This document shows positions 37,902-46,651 of a stretch of DNA of 64,000 nt, piece after piece. The notes beneath the pieces are model-generated. The model was not told where the DNA came from, made no database searches, and saw nothing but the letters and a program-made list of their open reading frames with translations. The DNA lies in the NCBI RefSeq assembly GCF_001425485.1, contig NZ_LMQW01000001.1:347016-411015 (forward strand). The letters are read 5' to 3'. Numbering within the stretch: the first letter of the stretch is position 1; each line of letters begins with the position of its first letter. This stretch comes from Aureimonas sp. Leaf427. GTDB taxonomy: Bacteria; Pseudomonadota; Alphaproteobacteria; Rhizobiales; Rhizobiaceae. Made by a program: the position numbers and the translations under genes.

Positions 37902-38939
37902 TCAGCGCTTCCGCACGGCGCCGCGGAACAGGCGGAAGTTCAGCCAGATCGCGACGAGGATGATGCAGCCGGTGATGATCGGCGTGAGAAACGGCGACAT
38001 GTGCGAGAGGATCAGCCCGTTGGCGATCACCGAGACCGTCAGCGCGCCGAGCACCGTGCCGACCAGCGTGCCGCGCCCGCCGAAGAGGCTGGTGCCACCG
38101 AGCACCACGGCGGCGATGACCTCCAGCTCGAAGCCCTGCCCGGAATTCGACGAGCCCGAGCCGAGGCGTCCGGCCAAGACGATGCCGGCGAGCGCGGCGG
38201 CGCTGGAGGAGAGGACGTAGACCATCAGCGTGGTGAAGCGCGTGTCGACGCCGGCCCGGCGCACCGCCTCGGCATTGGCGCCGATGCCGGTGACGTAGCG
38301 GCCGAAGCGCGTCTGGTTGAAGGCGATCCAGGCCACGACGAGCGCGGCGAGCGCGATCCAGGCGGGAATGGGCACGCCGAGGAACCAGCCGCGCCCCATG
38401 ACGACGAAGGGGCTGTCCGGCGCGATCGGGATCGAATAGCCGCCGGTGATGAGAAGGGCGAGGCCGCGGATGACCGAGAGGCCCGCCAGCGTCACGATGA
38501 AGGCGGGAATGCCCTCGTAGGCGACGAAGAAGCCCTGGATCGCGCCGACGGCGGCGCCGAGCGCCAGCATGGCGAGGATCACGACCGGCCAGGGCAGGCC
38601 GAACTGCAGGAGCGCGGCCGAGAGCGCGCAGACGAGCGCCAGAACCGAGCCGACCGAGAGATCGATGCCGCCGGTGGTGATGACGAAGGTCATGGTCGCG
38701 GCCACGATCAGGAGCGGCGCGGACTGGCGGATGATGTTCAGAAGGTTCGGCGCGGTCAGGAACGCATCGGTGCTCAGCGTGAAGAGAAGGCACACGAGGC
38801 CGAAGAAGATCGCGATCGAGGCGACGCTTCCATTGGCCATGAACCGGTCGCGCCAGTTGGTCCGGCGCACGCGGGGCGCATGGCCGGCGGGATGCAGCGA
38901 GGCGGCGGGAAGGGCCGCGGCGGGCTCGGTCGGGGTCAT
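37902..38939 (-). CDS. Ribose/fructose-type ABC transporter permease
   Basis: A 345-residue permease of the RbsC/FrcC type with roughly eight to ten TM segments. It contains FVITTGGIDLSVGSVLALV and GIPAFIVTLAGLSVIRGLALL, both hallmark segments of sugar CUT2 permeases. Its ATG overlaps the ATPase stop (ATGA). Confidence 0.93.
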   Translation of the reverse strand: MTPTEPAAALPAASLHPAGHAPRVRRTNWRDRFMANGSVASIAIFFGLVCLLFTLSTDAFLTAPNLLNIIRQSAPLLIVAATMTFVITTGGIDLSVGSVLALVCALSAALLQFGLPWPVVILAMLALGAAVGAIQGFFVAYEGIPAFIVTLAGLSVIRGLALLITGGYSIPIAPDSPFVVMGRGWFLGVPIPAWIALAALVVAWIAFNQTRFGRYVTGIGANAEAVRRAGVDTRFTTLMVYVLSSSAAALAGIVLAGRLGSGSSNSGQGFELEVIAAVVLGGTSLFGGRGTLVGTVLGALTVSVIANGLILSHMSPFLTPIITGCIILVAIWLNFRLFRGAVRKR

Positions 38940-39739
38940 GCCGGCAGGGCTCCCAGTTCTTCGCCGCGGTGCCCGGCCGAACGCGCCTGGAACTTGCGGC
39001 CGACGATGAGGTTCACGACGTCTTCGATGCTGGTCTCCTCGATCCGCCGCTCGGCGACGTTGCGGCCCTCGTACATGACCTGGATGCGGTCGCAGACGAG
39101 GAAGAGGTCCTGCAGACGGTGGGTGATGAGGATGACGCTGACGCCGCGCGCCGAGACCGTGCGGATCAGCTCCAGCACCGCCTCGACCTCGGCCACCGCA
39201 AGGGCGGCCGTCGGCTCGTCCATGATGAGCACCTTCGGGTCGAAGGAGGCGGCTCTGCCGATGGCGATCGACTGGCGCTGGCCGCCCGACAGGTTCTCGA
39301 CGAGAAGCTTGGTGTCGGCGATGACGATGCCGAGCCGCTCCAGCATGGATTTCGCATCCGCATGCATGCGCGGCTTGTCGAGGAAGGGCAGGCCCGCGAC
39401 CTTGCGGCGGGGCTCGCGGCCGAGGAAGAGATTGCCCGCGACGTCCACCGTGTCGCAGAGCGAGAGGTCCTGGTAGACCATCTCGACATGGGCGGCCCGC
39501 GCATCGGCGGGCGAGGCGAAGGCGACGGGCCGGCCGTCGATCTCGATCGTGCCGCCGTCGGGCACGACCGCGCCGGACAGGACCTTCGACAAAGTCGACT
39601 TGCCTGCGCCGTTGTCCCCGACGAGGCCGAGCACCTCGCCCGGCGCCAGCCGCAGCGACACGTCGTGCAGCGTCTGGATCGGGCCGTAGCGTTTCGAAAT
39701 CCCGGTCATGCGGACGCGATCGGGCGGGGATGTGCTCAT
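38936..39739 (-). CDS. Ribose/fructose-type ABC transporter ATP-binding protein, single-domain
   Basis: A 267-residue ATPase with Walker A GDNGAGKSTLSKVLSG, signature LSGGQRQSIAIGRA and Walker B KVLIMDEPTAAL. Unlike RbsA it has only one nucleotide-binding domain, as in FrcA of fructose importers. It would work as a homodimer with the permease. The ATG at 39739 was chosen because the residues before it do not match. Confidence 0.93.
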   Translation of the reverse strand: MSTSPPDRVRMTGISKRYGPIQTLHDVSLRLAPGEVLGLVGDNGAGKSTLSKVLSGAVVPDGGTIEIDGRPVAFASPADARAAHVEMVYQDLSLCDTVDVAGNLFLGREPRRKVAGLPFLDKPRMHADAKSMLERLGIVIADTKLLVENLSGGQRQSIAIGRAASFDPKVLIMDEPTAALAVAEVEAVLELIRTVSARGVSVILITHRLQDLFLVCDRIQVMYEGRNVAERRIEETSIEDVVNLIVGRKFQARSAGHRGEELGALPA

Positions 39740-39809
39740 CGACGAGGCTCCTGGCATCGGACTGAGGGCGCCGCCGCGCGAACCGGCGGCACCCGATCGG
39801 CTCGGCGGA

Positions 39810-40751
39810 TTACTTGAACATGCCGCGGAACTGATCGACGTTCGCCTTGGTGACGATCGTCACAGGCACGTTGATGATGGGCTCGACGCTCTCGCCCTTC
39901 TTCAGCTTCACCAGCGCCTCGACGGCGGCCTTGCCCTCGCCCGCCGGGTCCTGCTGCACGACGCCGGCGACCCAGCCCTCGTCGATGCCCTTCACGGCCT
40001 GGGCGGTGAGGTCCCAGCCGAAGACCTTGACGTCGGCCTGCCGGCCCTGGCTCTCGACGGCCGAGACCGCGCCGATGAGGGCGGGCTCGCCCGTCGCGTA
40101 GAGCGTCTTCATGCCGGGATTGGCGGTCATCAGGTTCTCCGCCGCGCCGAGCGCGACGTCCTGCACGTTCTGCCCGTCCACCGTGTCGAGGAACTCGATC
40201 TTCTCGCCGCTGGCCGTCGCGGCCTCCTTGAAGCCGTCGAGACGCTGGTTCTGGATGAAGGAGTTCAGCGCGCCGACGACGCCGACGGTCGCCTCGCCGC
40301 CCATCTCGGCCTTCACGTAGTCCGCGTAGAACTTGCCGATGTCGGCGCCGGCCTTGGCATTGTCGACGCCGATGAAGGAGACGTTGTCGCCGCCCGGGAT
40401 CTGCGCGTCGATCGCGACGACCGGAATGCCGGCGGCCTTGGCCTCGGTGATGGCCGGCTTCACGCCGTTGACGTCGATGGCGACGAGGATGATGCCGTCG
40501 ACCTTCTGGGTGATGTAGGTCTCGATCGCCGAGTTCTGGGCCGAGGGCACGTTGTTGGCGTCGAAGATCACGAGTTCGGCGCCCGCCGCCTTCGCGGCCG
40601 CCTTGGCGCCGTCGTTGATCTGGTTGAAGAAGAGGGCCTGACTGTTGATCGTCACGAGGGCAAAGGTTTCGGCCCGTGCCGAGGCCGCGCCGAGGGCGAA
40701 GGTGAGGACGGCGGCGGCAACGCCGCCGGACAGGATCTGGGACAGGCGCAT
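39810..40751 (-). CDS. Ribose/fructose-type ABC transporter substrate-binding protein
   Basis: A 313-residue periplasmic sugar-binding protein. The Sec signal peptide is about 27 residues and ends ALGAASARA. The mature part has ALFFNQINDGAKAAAKAAGAEL and VDGIILVAIDVNGVKPAI, typical of the RbsB/FrcB class. The ATG at 40751 has AAGGGGA about 6 bp upstream. First gene of the downstream (transport) half of the sugar operon with its own candidate promoter. Confidence 0.93.
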   Translation of the reverse strand: MRLSQILSGGVAAAVLTFALGAASARAETFALVTINSQALFFNQINDGAKAAAKAAGAELVIFDANNVPSAQNSAIETYITQKVDGIILVAIDVNGVKPAITEAKAAGIPVVAIDAQIPGGDNVSFIGVDNAKAGADIGKFYADYVKAEMGGEATVGVVGALNSFIQNQRLDGFKEAATASGEKIEFLDTVDGQNVQDVALGAAENLMTANPGMKTLYATGEPALIGAVSAVESQGRQADVKVFGWDLTAQAVKGIDEGWVAGVVQQDPAGEGKAAVEALVKLKKGESVEPIINVPVTIVTKANVDQFRGMFK

Positions 40752-40809
40752 GGAATTCCCCTTTGGATCGGCGGCCCCCGGGGCCTCGGTCGCGCTTCTG
40801 CGCCAGGAG

Positions 40810-40838
40810 AGAATTCAAGAAACTTGAATGGGTGTCAA
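40810..40838 (-). promoter_or_regulatory. Candidate promoter with embedded operator upstream of the sugar SBP gene
   Basis: On the minus strand the -35 is a consensus TTGACA (40833-40838) and the -10 candidate at 17 bp spacing is AATTCT (40810-40815). Between them lies a palindrome, ATTCAAG-AAA-CTTGAAT, at 40813-40829. A repressor there would block RNA polymerase. Which regulator binds is unknown. Confidence 0.6.
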
Positions 40839-40878
40839 CGGAATTTCGTGCTGCATTGCCACATAATTCATCTGCACC

Positions 40879-40907
40879 GAAAAATAGCAGTTTCTGCCTG
40901 ATTTTTC
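40879..40907. terminator. Weak inverted repeat between the ROK gene and the sugar SBP gene
   Basis: GAAAAAT and ATTTTTC arms enclose GCAG-TTT-CTGC with a short asymmetric bulge. This could be an A/T-rich bidirectional terminator after the ROK gene, or part of the downstream promoter region. Confidence 0.35.
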
Positions 40908-40940
40908 AGCTGACATGATCGCAGGGAGAAAAGCCGACGT

Positions 40941-41891
40941 TCAGCCGGGGTCGAGCACCAGGCTCGCAGCGCCGGCAAGACCCGCCTGCCCGCCGAGTCC
41001 GGCCGGAACGACCGGCACGTCGCGATAGGCCGGCATGGCCCGATCGGCGATTGTGCGGGCGATGCCCGCCTCCATCAGGTCGAGCGCGGCCGAGAGCCCG
41101 CCGCCGACGACGATGGCCTCCGGTGAATAAAGATGCAGGAGATTGGTGAAGCCGATGCCGAGCCAGCGGGCCTCTTCGGCAAGAAGCGCCAGGGCCTGCG
41201 AGTCGCCCTCCCGCGCCGCGGCGACGACATGGCGCGCGGTGACCGGGCCGTCCTCGGCCAGCGCCCGCAGGCGCGATCCGTCGCCGGGGCGCGTTGCCGC
41301 CGTCGCGCTCCAGCCAAGCGCGGAGCCGGACGCCACGGCCTCGAAACAGCCGGTCGCCCCGCAGAAGCAGGGCCCGCCGCGCTCGGTGATCGTCATATGC
41401 CCGATCTCGGCGGCAAGGCCCCGCCGCCCGTGCAGGATGCGCCCGTCCGCCACCACGCCCCCGCCGATGCCGGTCGAAACGGTGACGAAGACGATCGAGC
41501 GCAGGCCCCGTCCGGCGCCGTAGCGCCATTCGCCGAGCGCGGCGGCATTGGCGTCGTTCTCGACCCGCACGGGCATGGACAGGCGATCGCCGAGAATGCG
41601 GGCGAGCGGAACGTCGCGCCAGCCCTTCAGCGTCGGCGGCGCGATGGCGATGCCCGCGATCGGATCGAGGGGCCCGGGCGCGCCGACGCCGAGACCGAGG
41701 ATCTCGGCACCGGGCACGCGCGAGCGCACGTCGTCGAGGAGGGCGACGATCTGCTCGACGACGCGCTCCGGCCCGCCCGCGGCATCGGTCGCCATGCCCG
41801 CCTGCGCCAGAAAGCGCCCGCCCTTCGCCACGGCTGCGGCGCGCAGCTCCGTGCCGCCGAGATCGACGGCGAGGGCGAGCGGCTCGGCCAT
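40941..41891 (-). CDS. ROK-family sugar kinase
   Basis: A 316-residue ROK kinase without an N-terminal helix-turn-helix, so an enzyme rather than a repressor. Motifs: nucleotide loop ALAVDLGGTELRAA, the sugar/ATP segment VFVTVSTGIGGGVV, a zinc site CFCGATGCFEA and the partner His in AEIGHMTI. It starts within the epimerase stop codon (TGATG). Glucose, fructose, mannose or an aminosugar are possible substrates. Confidence 0.92.
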   Translation of the reverse strand: MAEPLALAVDLGGTELRAAAVAKGGRFLAQAGMATDAAGGPERVVEQIVALLDDVRSRVPGAEILGLGVGAPGPLDPIAGIAIAPPTLKGWRDVPLARILGDRLSMPVRVENDANAAALGEWRYGAGRGLRSIVFVTVSTGIGGGVVADGRILHGRRGLAAEIGHMTITERGGPCFCGATGCFEAVASGSALGWSATAATRPGDGSRLRALAEDGPVTARHVVAAAREGDSQALALLAEEARWLGIGFTNLLHLYSPEAIVVGGGLSAALDLMEAGIARTIADRAMPAYRDVPVVPAGLGGQAGLAGAASLVLDPG

Positions 41892-42598
41892 CAGGCCGCG
41901 ACCTTCAAGTCGTGCAGCCAGCGCATGCGGGCGGAGAGGTCGGGATCGCCGAAGGCGAGCGAGCCGAGCACCACGGTCTCGGCCCCCGCCGCGCGCAGGC
42001 GCGGCACCGTCTCCTGCCGGATGCCGCCATCGGCCGCCAGCACCACGTCGGCCTCGCGGCCGTGGCGGGAGAGGATCGCGCGGGCCTCCTCAAGGCGCGG
42101 GCAGGCCGTGTCGGAAAGGCCCTGCCCCTTCACGCCGATCGCCGTGCCGAGAAGCGTCACGAAGGAGACCTTCTCGACGAAGGGCTCGATGGCCTCGACC
42201 GGCGTTTCCAGCCGCAGCACGACGCCGCCGGCAACGCCCATCGCGGCGACCGCTTCGAGCGCCCGCAGCCCCGCCTCGCCGTTCTCGGCATGGACGCTGA
42301 TCAGATGCGCCCCGGCCTCTGCGAACTGCACCGCCTGCGCCTCCACGATGTCGGCCTCGACCATGAGATGGACATGCAGCGGCCGGTCGGTGAGCTTGGC
42401 GATGCGCGCGACCTGATCGGGGAAGAAGAGGAAGCTCGGCGCGAAGCGGCCGTCGGCGACGTCGATATGGTAGAGATCGACATGGTCGTGCGTGCGCTCG
42501 AGGTCCGCCTCCAGGTTGGCGAGGTCGGCCGACCAGAGCGAGAACTCGCCGAGCAGGCGGTCGCGCGGCAGCGAGGCGATCTGGAAGCGATCGGTCAT
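41891..42598 (-). CDS. Ribulose-phosphate 3-epimerase-family protein
   Basis: A 235-residue TIM-barrel epimerase of the Rpe/AlsE/SgcE group, which inverts C3 of ketose 5- or 6-phosphates. Key segments are DLYHIDVADGRFAPSFLF (with metal His/Asp), RPLHVHLMVE, LISVHAEN and VLAADGGIRQETVPRL. Its SFLF loop differs from the NFAF-type motif of housekeeping Rpe, suggesting a specialised substrate. Overlaps both neighbours by 1-4 bp. Confidence 0.88.
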   Translation of the reverse strand: MTDRFQIASLPRDRLLGEFSLWSADLANLEADLERTHDHVDLYHIDVADGRFAPSFLFFPDQVARIAKLTDRPLHVHLMVEADIVEAQAVQFAEAGAHLISVHAENGEAGLRALEAVAAMGVAGGVVLRLETPVEAIEPFVEKVSFVTLLGTAIGVKGQGLSDTACPRLEEARAILSRHGREADVVLAADGGIRQETVPRLRAAGAETVVLGSLAFGDPDLSARMRWLHDLKVAA

Positions 42599-43455
42599 CG
42601 GGGTGATCCTTCGAAGGAGGAGGAAGGCGGCAGAGCCGCGAGAAAATCGGCGATGGCCCGGCGCACGGCCGCCTGGTGCACGCCCTTGTCGGCGGCCTTC
42701 GGCGGCACCTCGACGAAGGCGGCGCCGGGAACGAGGCCGGAAAGCTCGCGGGCCAGATCCAGCGGATGGACGTCGTCCTCGCCATTGCCGACGACGAGCA
42801 CGGGAAGGCGCAAGGCCGCGATCTCGGCCCGCGTCACGCCCGGCCCGTCCGCCGCGACGCCGTCCAGGAGATCGGCGGTCGAGGCAAGGTCCGGCCGGTC
42901 GAAGAAGCCGGCGAGCGAGGCGAGATTGTCGGGCGAGACCTCGGCCAGCCGCCGGGCCTCCGGGGAGGCCGCGAAGGCCGCGCGGGCGGCGTCGCGGTCG
43001 CCGGGATGCGCGCGCATCGCGCCCGCCGCGACGGCATAGGGGCGCATGTTGACGGGCGCGGGCTCCGCGATCCAGGCGGGGCGGACGAGCACGAGGGCGC
43101 GCACGAGATCGGACCGCGTCACCGCCAGCCGCAGCGCGATGGCCGCGCCCATTGAGACGCCGCCCGCAACGAAGCTCCGCGCGCCCGCCGCCTCGGTCGT
43201 CGCCTCGATTGCCGAAAGACAGTCGTCCGCGAACATCGCGATCCCGAACGGCCGCGTGGCGCCGGGCTCGGACTGCCCCTGCGCGCGACATTCCAGCGTC
43301 AGGCGATGCCAACCCGCCGCGTCCGGAAAGTTCCCCTCGGCCTGCGCGGCATCGCCGCCGAGCCCGTGCTGGAAGAGGACGGCCGCCCCCTCGCCGGCCT
43401 CCACGAGCCGCAGCCGGGCGCCGTCCCGTTCGATCCGGCGCTCGCGCGGGCTCAT
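42595..43455 (-). CDS. Alpha/beta-hydrolase fold protein
   Basis: A 286-residue alpha/beta hydrolase. The oxyanion region is VLFQHGLGGDAAQAEG, the nucleophile elbow is GGVSMGAAIA, and Asp/His partners lie in GNGEDDVHP and in a C-terminal DKGVHQ segment. The ATG at 43455 overlaps the isomerase stop by 4 bp. In this operon an esterase or lactonase role is plausible. Confidence 0.85.
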   Translation of the reverse strand: MSPRERRIERDGARLRLVEAGEGAAVLFQHGLGGDAAQAEGNFPDAAGWHRLTLECRAQGQSEPGATRPFGIAMFADDCLSAIEATTEAAGARSFVAGGVSMGAAIALRLAVTRSDLVRALVLVRPAWIAEPAPVNMRPYAVAAGAMRAHPGDRDAARAAFAASPEARRLAEVSPDNLASLAGFFDRPDLASTADLLDGVAADGPGVTRAEIAALRLPVLVVGNGEDDVHPLDLARELSGLVPGAAFVEVPPKAADKGVHQAAVRRAIADFLAALPPSSSFEGSPR

Positions 43456-44273
43456 CGCAGCGCGCCCTTCAGGAAGGCGGCGACCTCGCCGGCCTCCTCG
43501 GGCTGGAGGCCGTGGGTGACGAGCGGTCCGTCGAAGCCGGCGGCGCGAAGACGGCGGAGGAAATCGGGGAAGTCGACGACGCCCTGTCCGGCCGTCGCGA
43601 ACCGGCCGTCGGCATGGCGGTCCTTGGCATGGGCCATCGCGATCAGCGGCGCCGCCTCGTCCACTGAGCGCGCGACGATGCGGCGGGCTTCGTCGGCGCT
43701 CGCCGCCTCGAAGAGATTGGCGGGATCGAGCACGACGCGAAGGCGCGCCGAGCCCATCTCGCCGGAAAGCCGGACGGCATCGGCGGTGGAGGTGACGATA
43801 TTGGCCTGTTCGGGCTCGATGCCGAGATCGACGCCGTGCCGCTCCGCCAGATCCAGCGCCTTGCCCATCTCCGCCGCCATGTCGCTCCAGGCGGCGGGAT
43901 CGGCATTGTCGGGATGATGCACCCACTGGTCGGCCGCGTTGCGCGTCCCCGTGCAAAGCGTGACGAGCGGGATGCCGAGCGCGGCCGCCGCCTCGATCAC
44001 GACGCCGAGCCGGCGCAGCCCGTCGTCCCGCGCGGCCGGGTCGGGATGGGCCATGTTGTAGGTGCCCGACAGCGCGGCGAGGGAGACGCCGCTCGATCGC
44101 GAGGCCGCCCGGATCGCGTCGATCGCCTCGGCCGGCACATGGTCCGGCATGGAGGCGAGGCCGGCGCAGGCGAGATTGAACTGCACCGTCTCGTAGCCGG
44201 CCTCAGCCGCCGCGGCGAGGACGGCGGCGGGATCGCTGCCCGCAAAGGTCTTGGCGAAGATGCCGAGGCGCAT
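43452..44273 (-). CDS. Sugar phosphate isomerase/epimerase (AP endonuclease 2-like TIM barrel)
   Basis: A 273-residue xylose-isomerase-like TIM barrel. Metal-binding residues are expected in GIEPEQANIV, RVVLDPANLF and AHAKDRH. It begins MRLGIFAKTFAG. IolE/IolI- and OtnI-type proteins share this fold. It overlaps the dehydrogenase gene by one base (TGATG). Confidence 0.9.
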   Translation of the reverse strand: MRLGIFAKTFAGSDPAAVLAAAAEAGYETVQFNLACAGLASMPDHVPAEAIDAIRAASRSSGVSLAALSGTYNMAHPDPAARDDGLRRLGVVIEAAAALGIPLVTLCTGTRNAADQWVHHPDNADPAAWSDMAAEMGKALDLAERHGVDLGIEPEQANIVTSTADAVRLSGEMGSARLRVVLDPANLFEAASADEARRIVARSVDEAAPLIAMAHAKDRHADGRFATAGQGVVDFPDFLRRLRAAGFDGPLVTHGLQPEEAGEVAAFLKGALR

Positions 44274-45349
44274 CAGACGGCCCCCGTGACGTCGGCGAGG
44301 ACGACGCGCTCGCCCGTCTCGACCGAGCGCGCGATGGCGACCATGGCACGGATCGAGGCGACGCCGTCGGCGGCATCGGCGCCGCGCATCGGCGCGCCGT
44401 CGAGGATCGTGTCGGCGAAGCCTTCGAGCTGGCGGCGGAAGAAATGGCCGTCGGCGCCGAGCGGCTTGTGCGTGGTCGCCGTCTTCTCGTGGAAGATCTC
44501 GACCTCGGAGGCGCGGAAGTACCAGGGGTTGAAGGTCTTCGCGAGCACCGAGCCGTTCTCGCCGTAGAGCTGGAAGCCCTCGAACCAGTCCATCCGCACC
44601 GCGACGGTGAGATCGAGATGGCCGAGGGCGCCGGAGGCGAACTCGGTCTCCACGAACCAGCAATAGGCGCCGAAGGCCTCGCGCAGGCGGGCGCGCACGG
44701 CGGTGATCTCGCCGCAGAGGAAGCGCGCGGTATCGACGAGATGCGAGCCGTGCGCCAGCATGAAATACTGCCGGAGATCGGCCTTGGGATTGCCGCCGGG
44801 CTTGCGGGCGAGCTTGGAGGTGACGGGCAGCGGCTGCACCGCGTCGGTGTTGGTGTAGCGGTGGGTGGAATCGCAGTACCAGGCCTTCAGCGCCAGCACC
44901 TCTCCCATCTCGCCTCGCGCAAAATCGCGGGCCGCCTCCAGCGCCGGGTCGAAGCGCTTCATGTGCCCGACCTGATAGATGCGTCCCGACGCCGCCACGG
45001 TCCGCGCGAGCGCCTCGCCCTCCTCCACCGAGACGCCCACCGGCTTCTCGCAGAGAACGTGCTTGCCCGCTTCCAGCGCCTTCAGCGTCATGGGAACGTG
45101 ATAGGCGTCCGACGTCGCCACGATGACGGCGTCGAGCGCCGGATCGGCGAGCATGGCGTCGTAGTCGGCATAGGATTTGGCCGGCTCGTAGGTCGCCGCC
45201 ATGCGCGCCAGGAGATCGGGCGCGGCATCGCAGATGGCGTAGAGGTCGGCATTGCGGGCCTTCACGCAGGATTCCAGATGCGCGAACTGCGCGATCGGGC
45301 CGCAGCCCAGGACACCGACGCGCAGCCGGCGATCGTCCTTCTTCAGCAT
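44273..45349 (-). CDS. Gfo/Idh/MocA-family sugar oxidoreductase
   Basis: A 358-residue NAD(P)-dependent dehydrogenase of cyclic polyols or sugars. The Rossmann motif is VGVLGCGPIAQFAHLESC, then HVLCEKPVGVSVEE with the conserved EKP. The C-terminal domain is the usual open beta-sheet fold. First clear enzyme gene of the sugar operon; it could oxidise the imported sugar to a lactone or ketose. The start is ATG 45349 with a weak GGACGAG site. Confidence 0.93.
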   Translation of the reverse strand: MLKKDDRRLRVGVLGCGPIAQFAHLESCVKARNADLYAICDAAPDLLARMAATYEPAKSYADYDAMLADPALDAVIVATSDAYHVPMTLKALEAGKHVLCEKPVGVSVEEGEALARTVAASGRIYQVGHMKRFDPALEAARDFARGEMGEVLALKAWYCDSTHRYTNTDAVQPLPVTSKLARKPGGNPKADLRQYFMLAHGSHLVDTARFLCGEITAVRARLREAFGAYCWFVETEFASGALGHLDLTVAVRMDWFEGFQLYGENGSVLAKTFNPWYFRASEVEIFHEKTATTHKPLGADGHFFRRQLEGFADTILDGAPMRGADAADGVASIRAMVAIARSVETGERVVLADVTGAV

Positions 45350-45502
45350 GACACTCGTCCTCCGGCGCCGCGGCGTCGCATGGTTTTGCAGGTGGTCTTC
45401 AAGGGCGGCTCCCCCGCCGGCAGCGCGCGGCCGAGGACGGCTCGTGAGGCGCGCGAAACGGCGATCGCCGCGTCGGTGTCGCGCCGGTCGAAGGGCTTCG
45501 TC

Positions 45503-45565
45503 TCATGAAAGGAGATCGACAAGCGTCGGCTCGCCGCCGGAAGCGCCGGCTTCGGACTTCGACAT
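45503..45565 (-). CDS. Possible 20-codon leader peptide
   Basis: A short frame, MSKSEAGASGGEPTLVDLLS, starting at 45565 with GGAGGTG about 6 bp upstream. It ends 153 bp before the dehydrogenase ATG. It might be a leader peptide or a relic of a disrupted gene; nothing known matches it. Confidence 0.25.
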   Translation of the reverse strand: MSKSEAGASGGEPTLVDLLS

Positions 45566-45579
45566 GTCCACCTCCCCGT

Positions 45580-45603
45580 ACCCGCGGCTCGTCGTCCGCG
45601 GGT
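45580..45603. promoter_or_regulatory. Hairpin ahead of the short leader frame
   Basis: ACCCGCGG and CCGCGGGT form a perfect 8-bp GC-rich stem with an 8-nt loop, ending about 14 bp before the start codon of the short frame and just before its ribosome binding site. Confidence 0.4.
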
Positions 45604-45613
45604 CTCTTATGGT

Positions 45614-45632
45614 CGAGGCGCAGTCTGCCTCG
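45614..45632. promoter_or_regulatory. Candidate operator in the sugar operon leader
   Basis: Perfect inverted repeat CGAGGC-(7 nt)-GCCTCG. If the TTGACG at 45644-45649 is a -35, this palindrome falls over the -10 region. It is not the same as the ATTCAAG palindrome of the SBP promoter. Confidence 0.35.
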
Positions 45633-45774
45633 TTTTGGACGCCCGTCAAGCAGAATAGCGCATAAAGCCGCATTCTTTGGCGCTGGATTTGAAGAAACGC
45701 GCACAGAGACGCAACCGCTGGCCGACGTCAGCGGCCACCGTCCGGCTTCGCCAAGGCCGTTCCCGGCTTCTCCG

Positions 45775-46575
45775 TCAGCAGACGGTGATCTGCACATCCG
45801 CGCCGGCCAGCGCCTCGCGCAGTGCGCCGGTCGGCTCGGCATCGGTCACGAGATGCTGGATGCGCTCGAGCGGGGCGATCCGCGCGAAGGCCTCCGCGTC
45901 GAACTTGGAGCTGTCGACGAGGAGAACGGTGCGGTCGGCGATGTCGATCATCGCCGCCGTCGCCACCGCCTCCTCCAGGCGCCCGACCGAGGGGCCGGCC
46001 GCCGAGAGCGCGGCCGCGCCGATGACCGCCGTATCCGCCCGGATGCCCGCGACGCTCGGGAAACCCACCGCGCCGATCGTCACCTGCGACACCGACCAAT
46101 AGGCACCGCCGAGAATCTGCAGCGCCCGGACGCTGGCATCCGAGACGACGGGGGGAATGCGCAGATTGTTGGTGACGAGCGTGAGGTCGCGGTGCCGCGA
46201 AAGCTCGCCCGCGAAGTAGCAGGTCGTCGATCCGCCGTTGAGGATCAGCGTCTCCCCGTCGCGCACCAGCCGCGCGCCGGCCCGCGCGATCCGCAGCTTG
46301 GCGTCGCTATGCTCGTCCATGCGCTGGCCGAGCGTCGTGTCCACGCGCACCATCCGGTCGTTGCGCACGGCGCCACCATGGGTGCGCACGAGAAGCCCGC
46401 GCTTCTCCAGACCGTCGAGATCGCGCCGGATCGTGTCGCGCGAGACGTCGAGCAGCGCGACGAGTTCGGTGACGGTCAACTGCCCGCGCTCGTCGAGGAG
46501 ATGGATCAGGCGGTTTTGGCGCATGGCCGGCAGCGCGGCGCTACGCTCGGTCGTCTCGCGTCTGGTCTCGTCCAT
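45775..46575 (-). CDS. DeoR/GlpR-family transcriptional regulator
   Basis: A 266-residue regulator with a DeoR helix-turn-helix (LTVTELVALLDVSRDTIRRDLD) and a DeoR effector domain (ILNGGSTTCYFAGELSRH, then VLLVDSSKFDAEAFARI). It lies between the GMC/BCAA-type operon upstream and the sugar operon downstream, both on the same strand. Adjacency makes the sugar operon, whose products are likely sugar phosphates, the better target. The ATG at 46575 was chosen. Confidence 0.92.
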   Translation of the reverse strand: MDETRRETTERSAALPAMRQNRLIHLLDERGQLTVTELVALLDVSRDTIRRDLDGLEKRGLLVRTHGGAVRNDRMVRVDTTLGQRMDEHSDAKLRIARAGARLVRDGETLILNGGSTTCYFAGELSRHRDLTLVTNNLRIPPVVSDASVRALQILGGAYWSVSQVTIGAVGFPSVAGIRADTAVIGAAALSAAGPSVGRLEEAVATAAMIDIADRTVLLVDSSKFDAEAFARIAPLERIQHLVTDAEPTGALREALAGADVQITVC

Positions 46576-46651
46576 GTCGCCGTCGCCCCGCCCCGCCCCG
46601 CCCCCACATGTCGCAACCGGATTAAGCCGCGCGGCGCAAAGGGGCAATCGG

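Larger units (their letters stand above)
45350..45774. other. Leader region of the sugar operon
   Basis: About 425 bp between the DeoR gene stop and the dehydrogenase start. It contains several small palindromes, a 20-codon reading frame with a strong ribosome binding site, and a possible promoter with TTGACG at 45644-45649. I see no larger gene; frames upstream of the dehydrogenase do not resemble any family I know. Confidence 0.5.
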
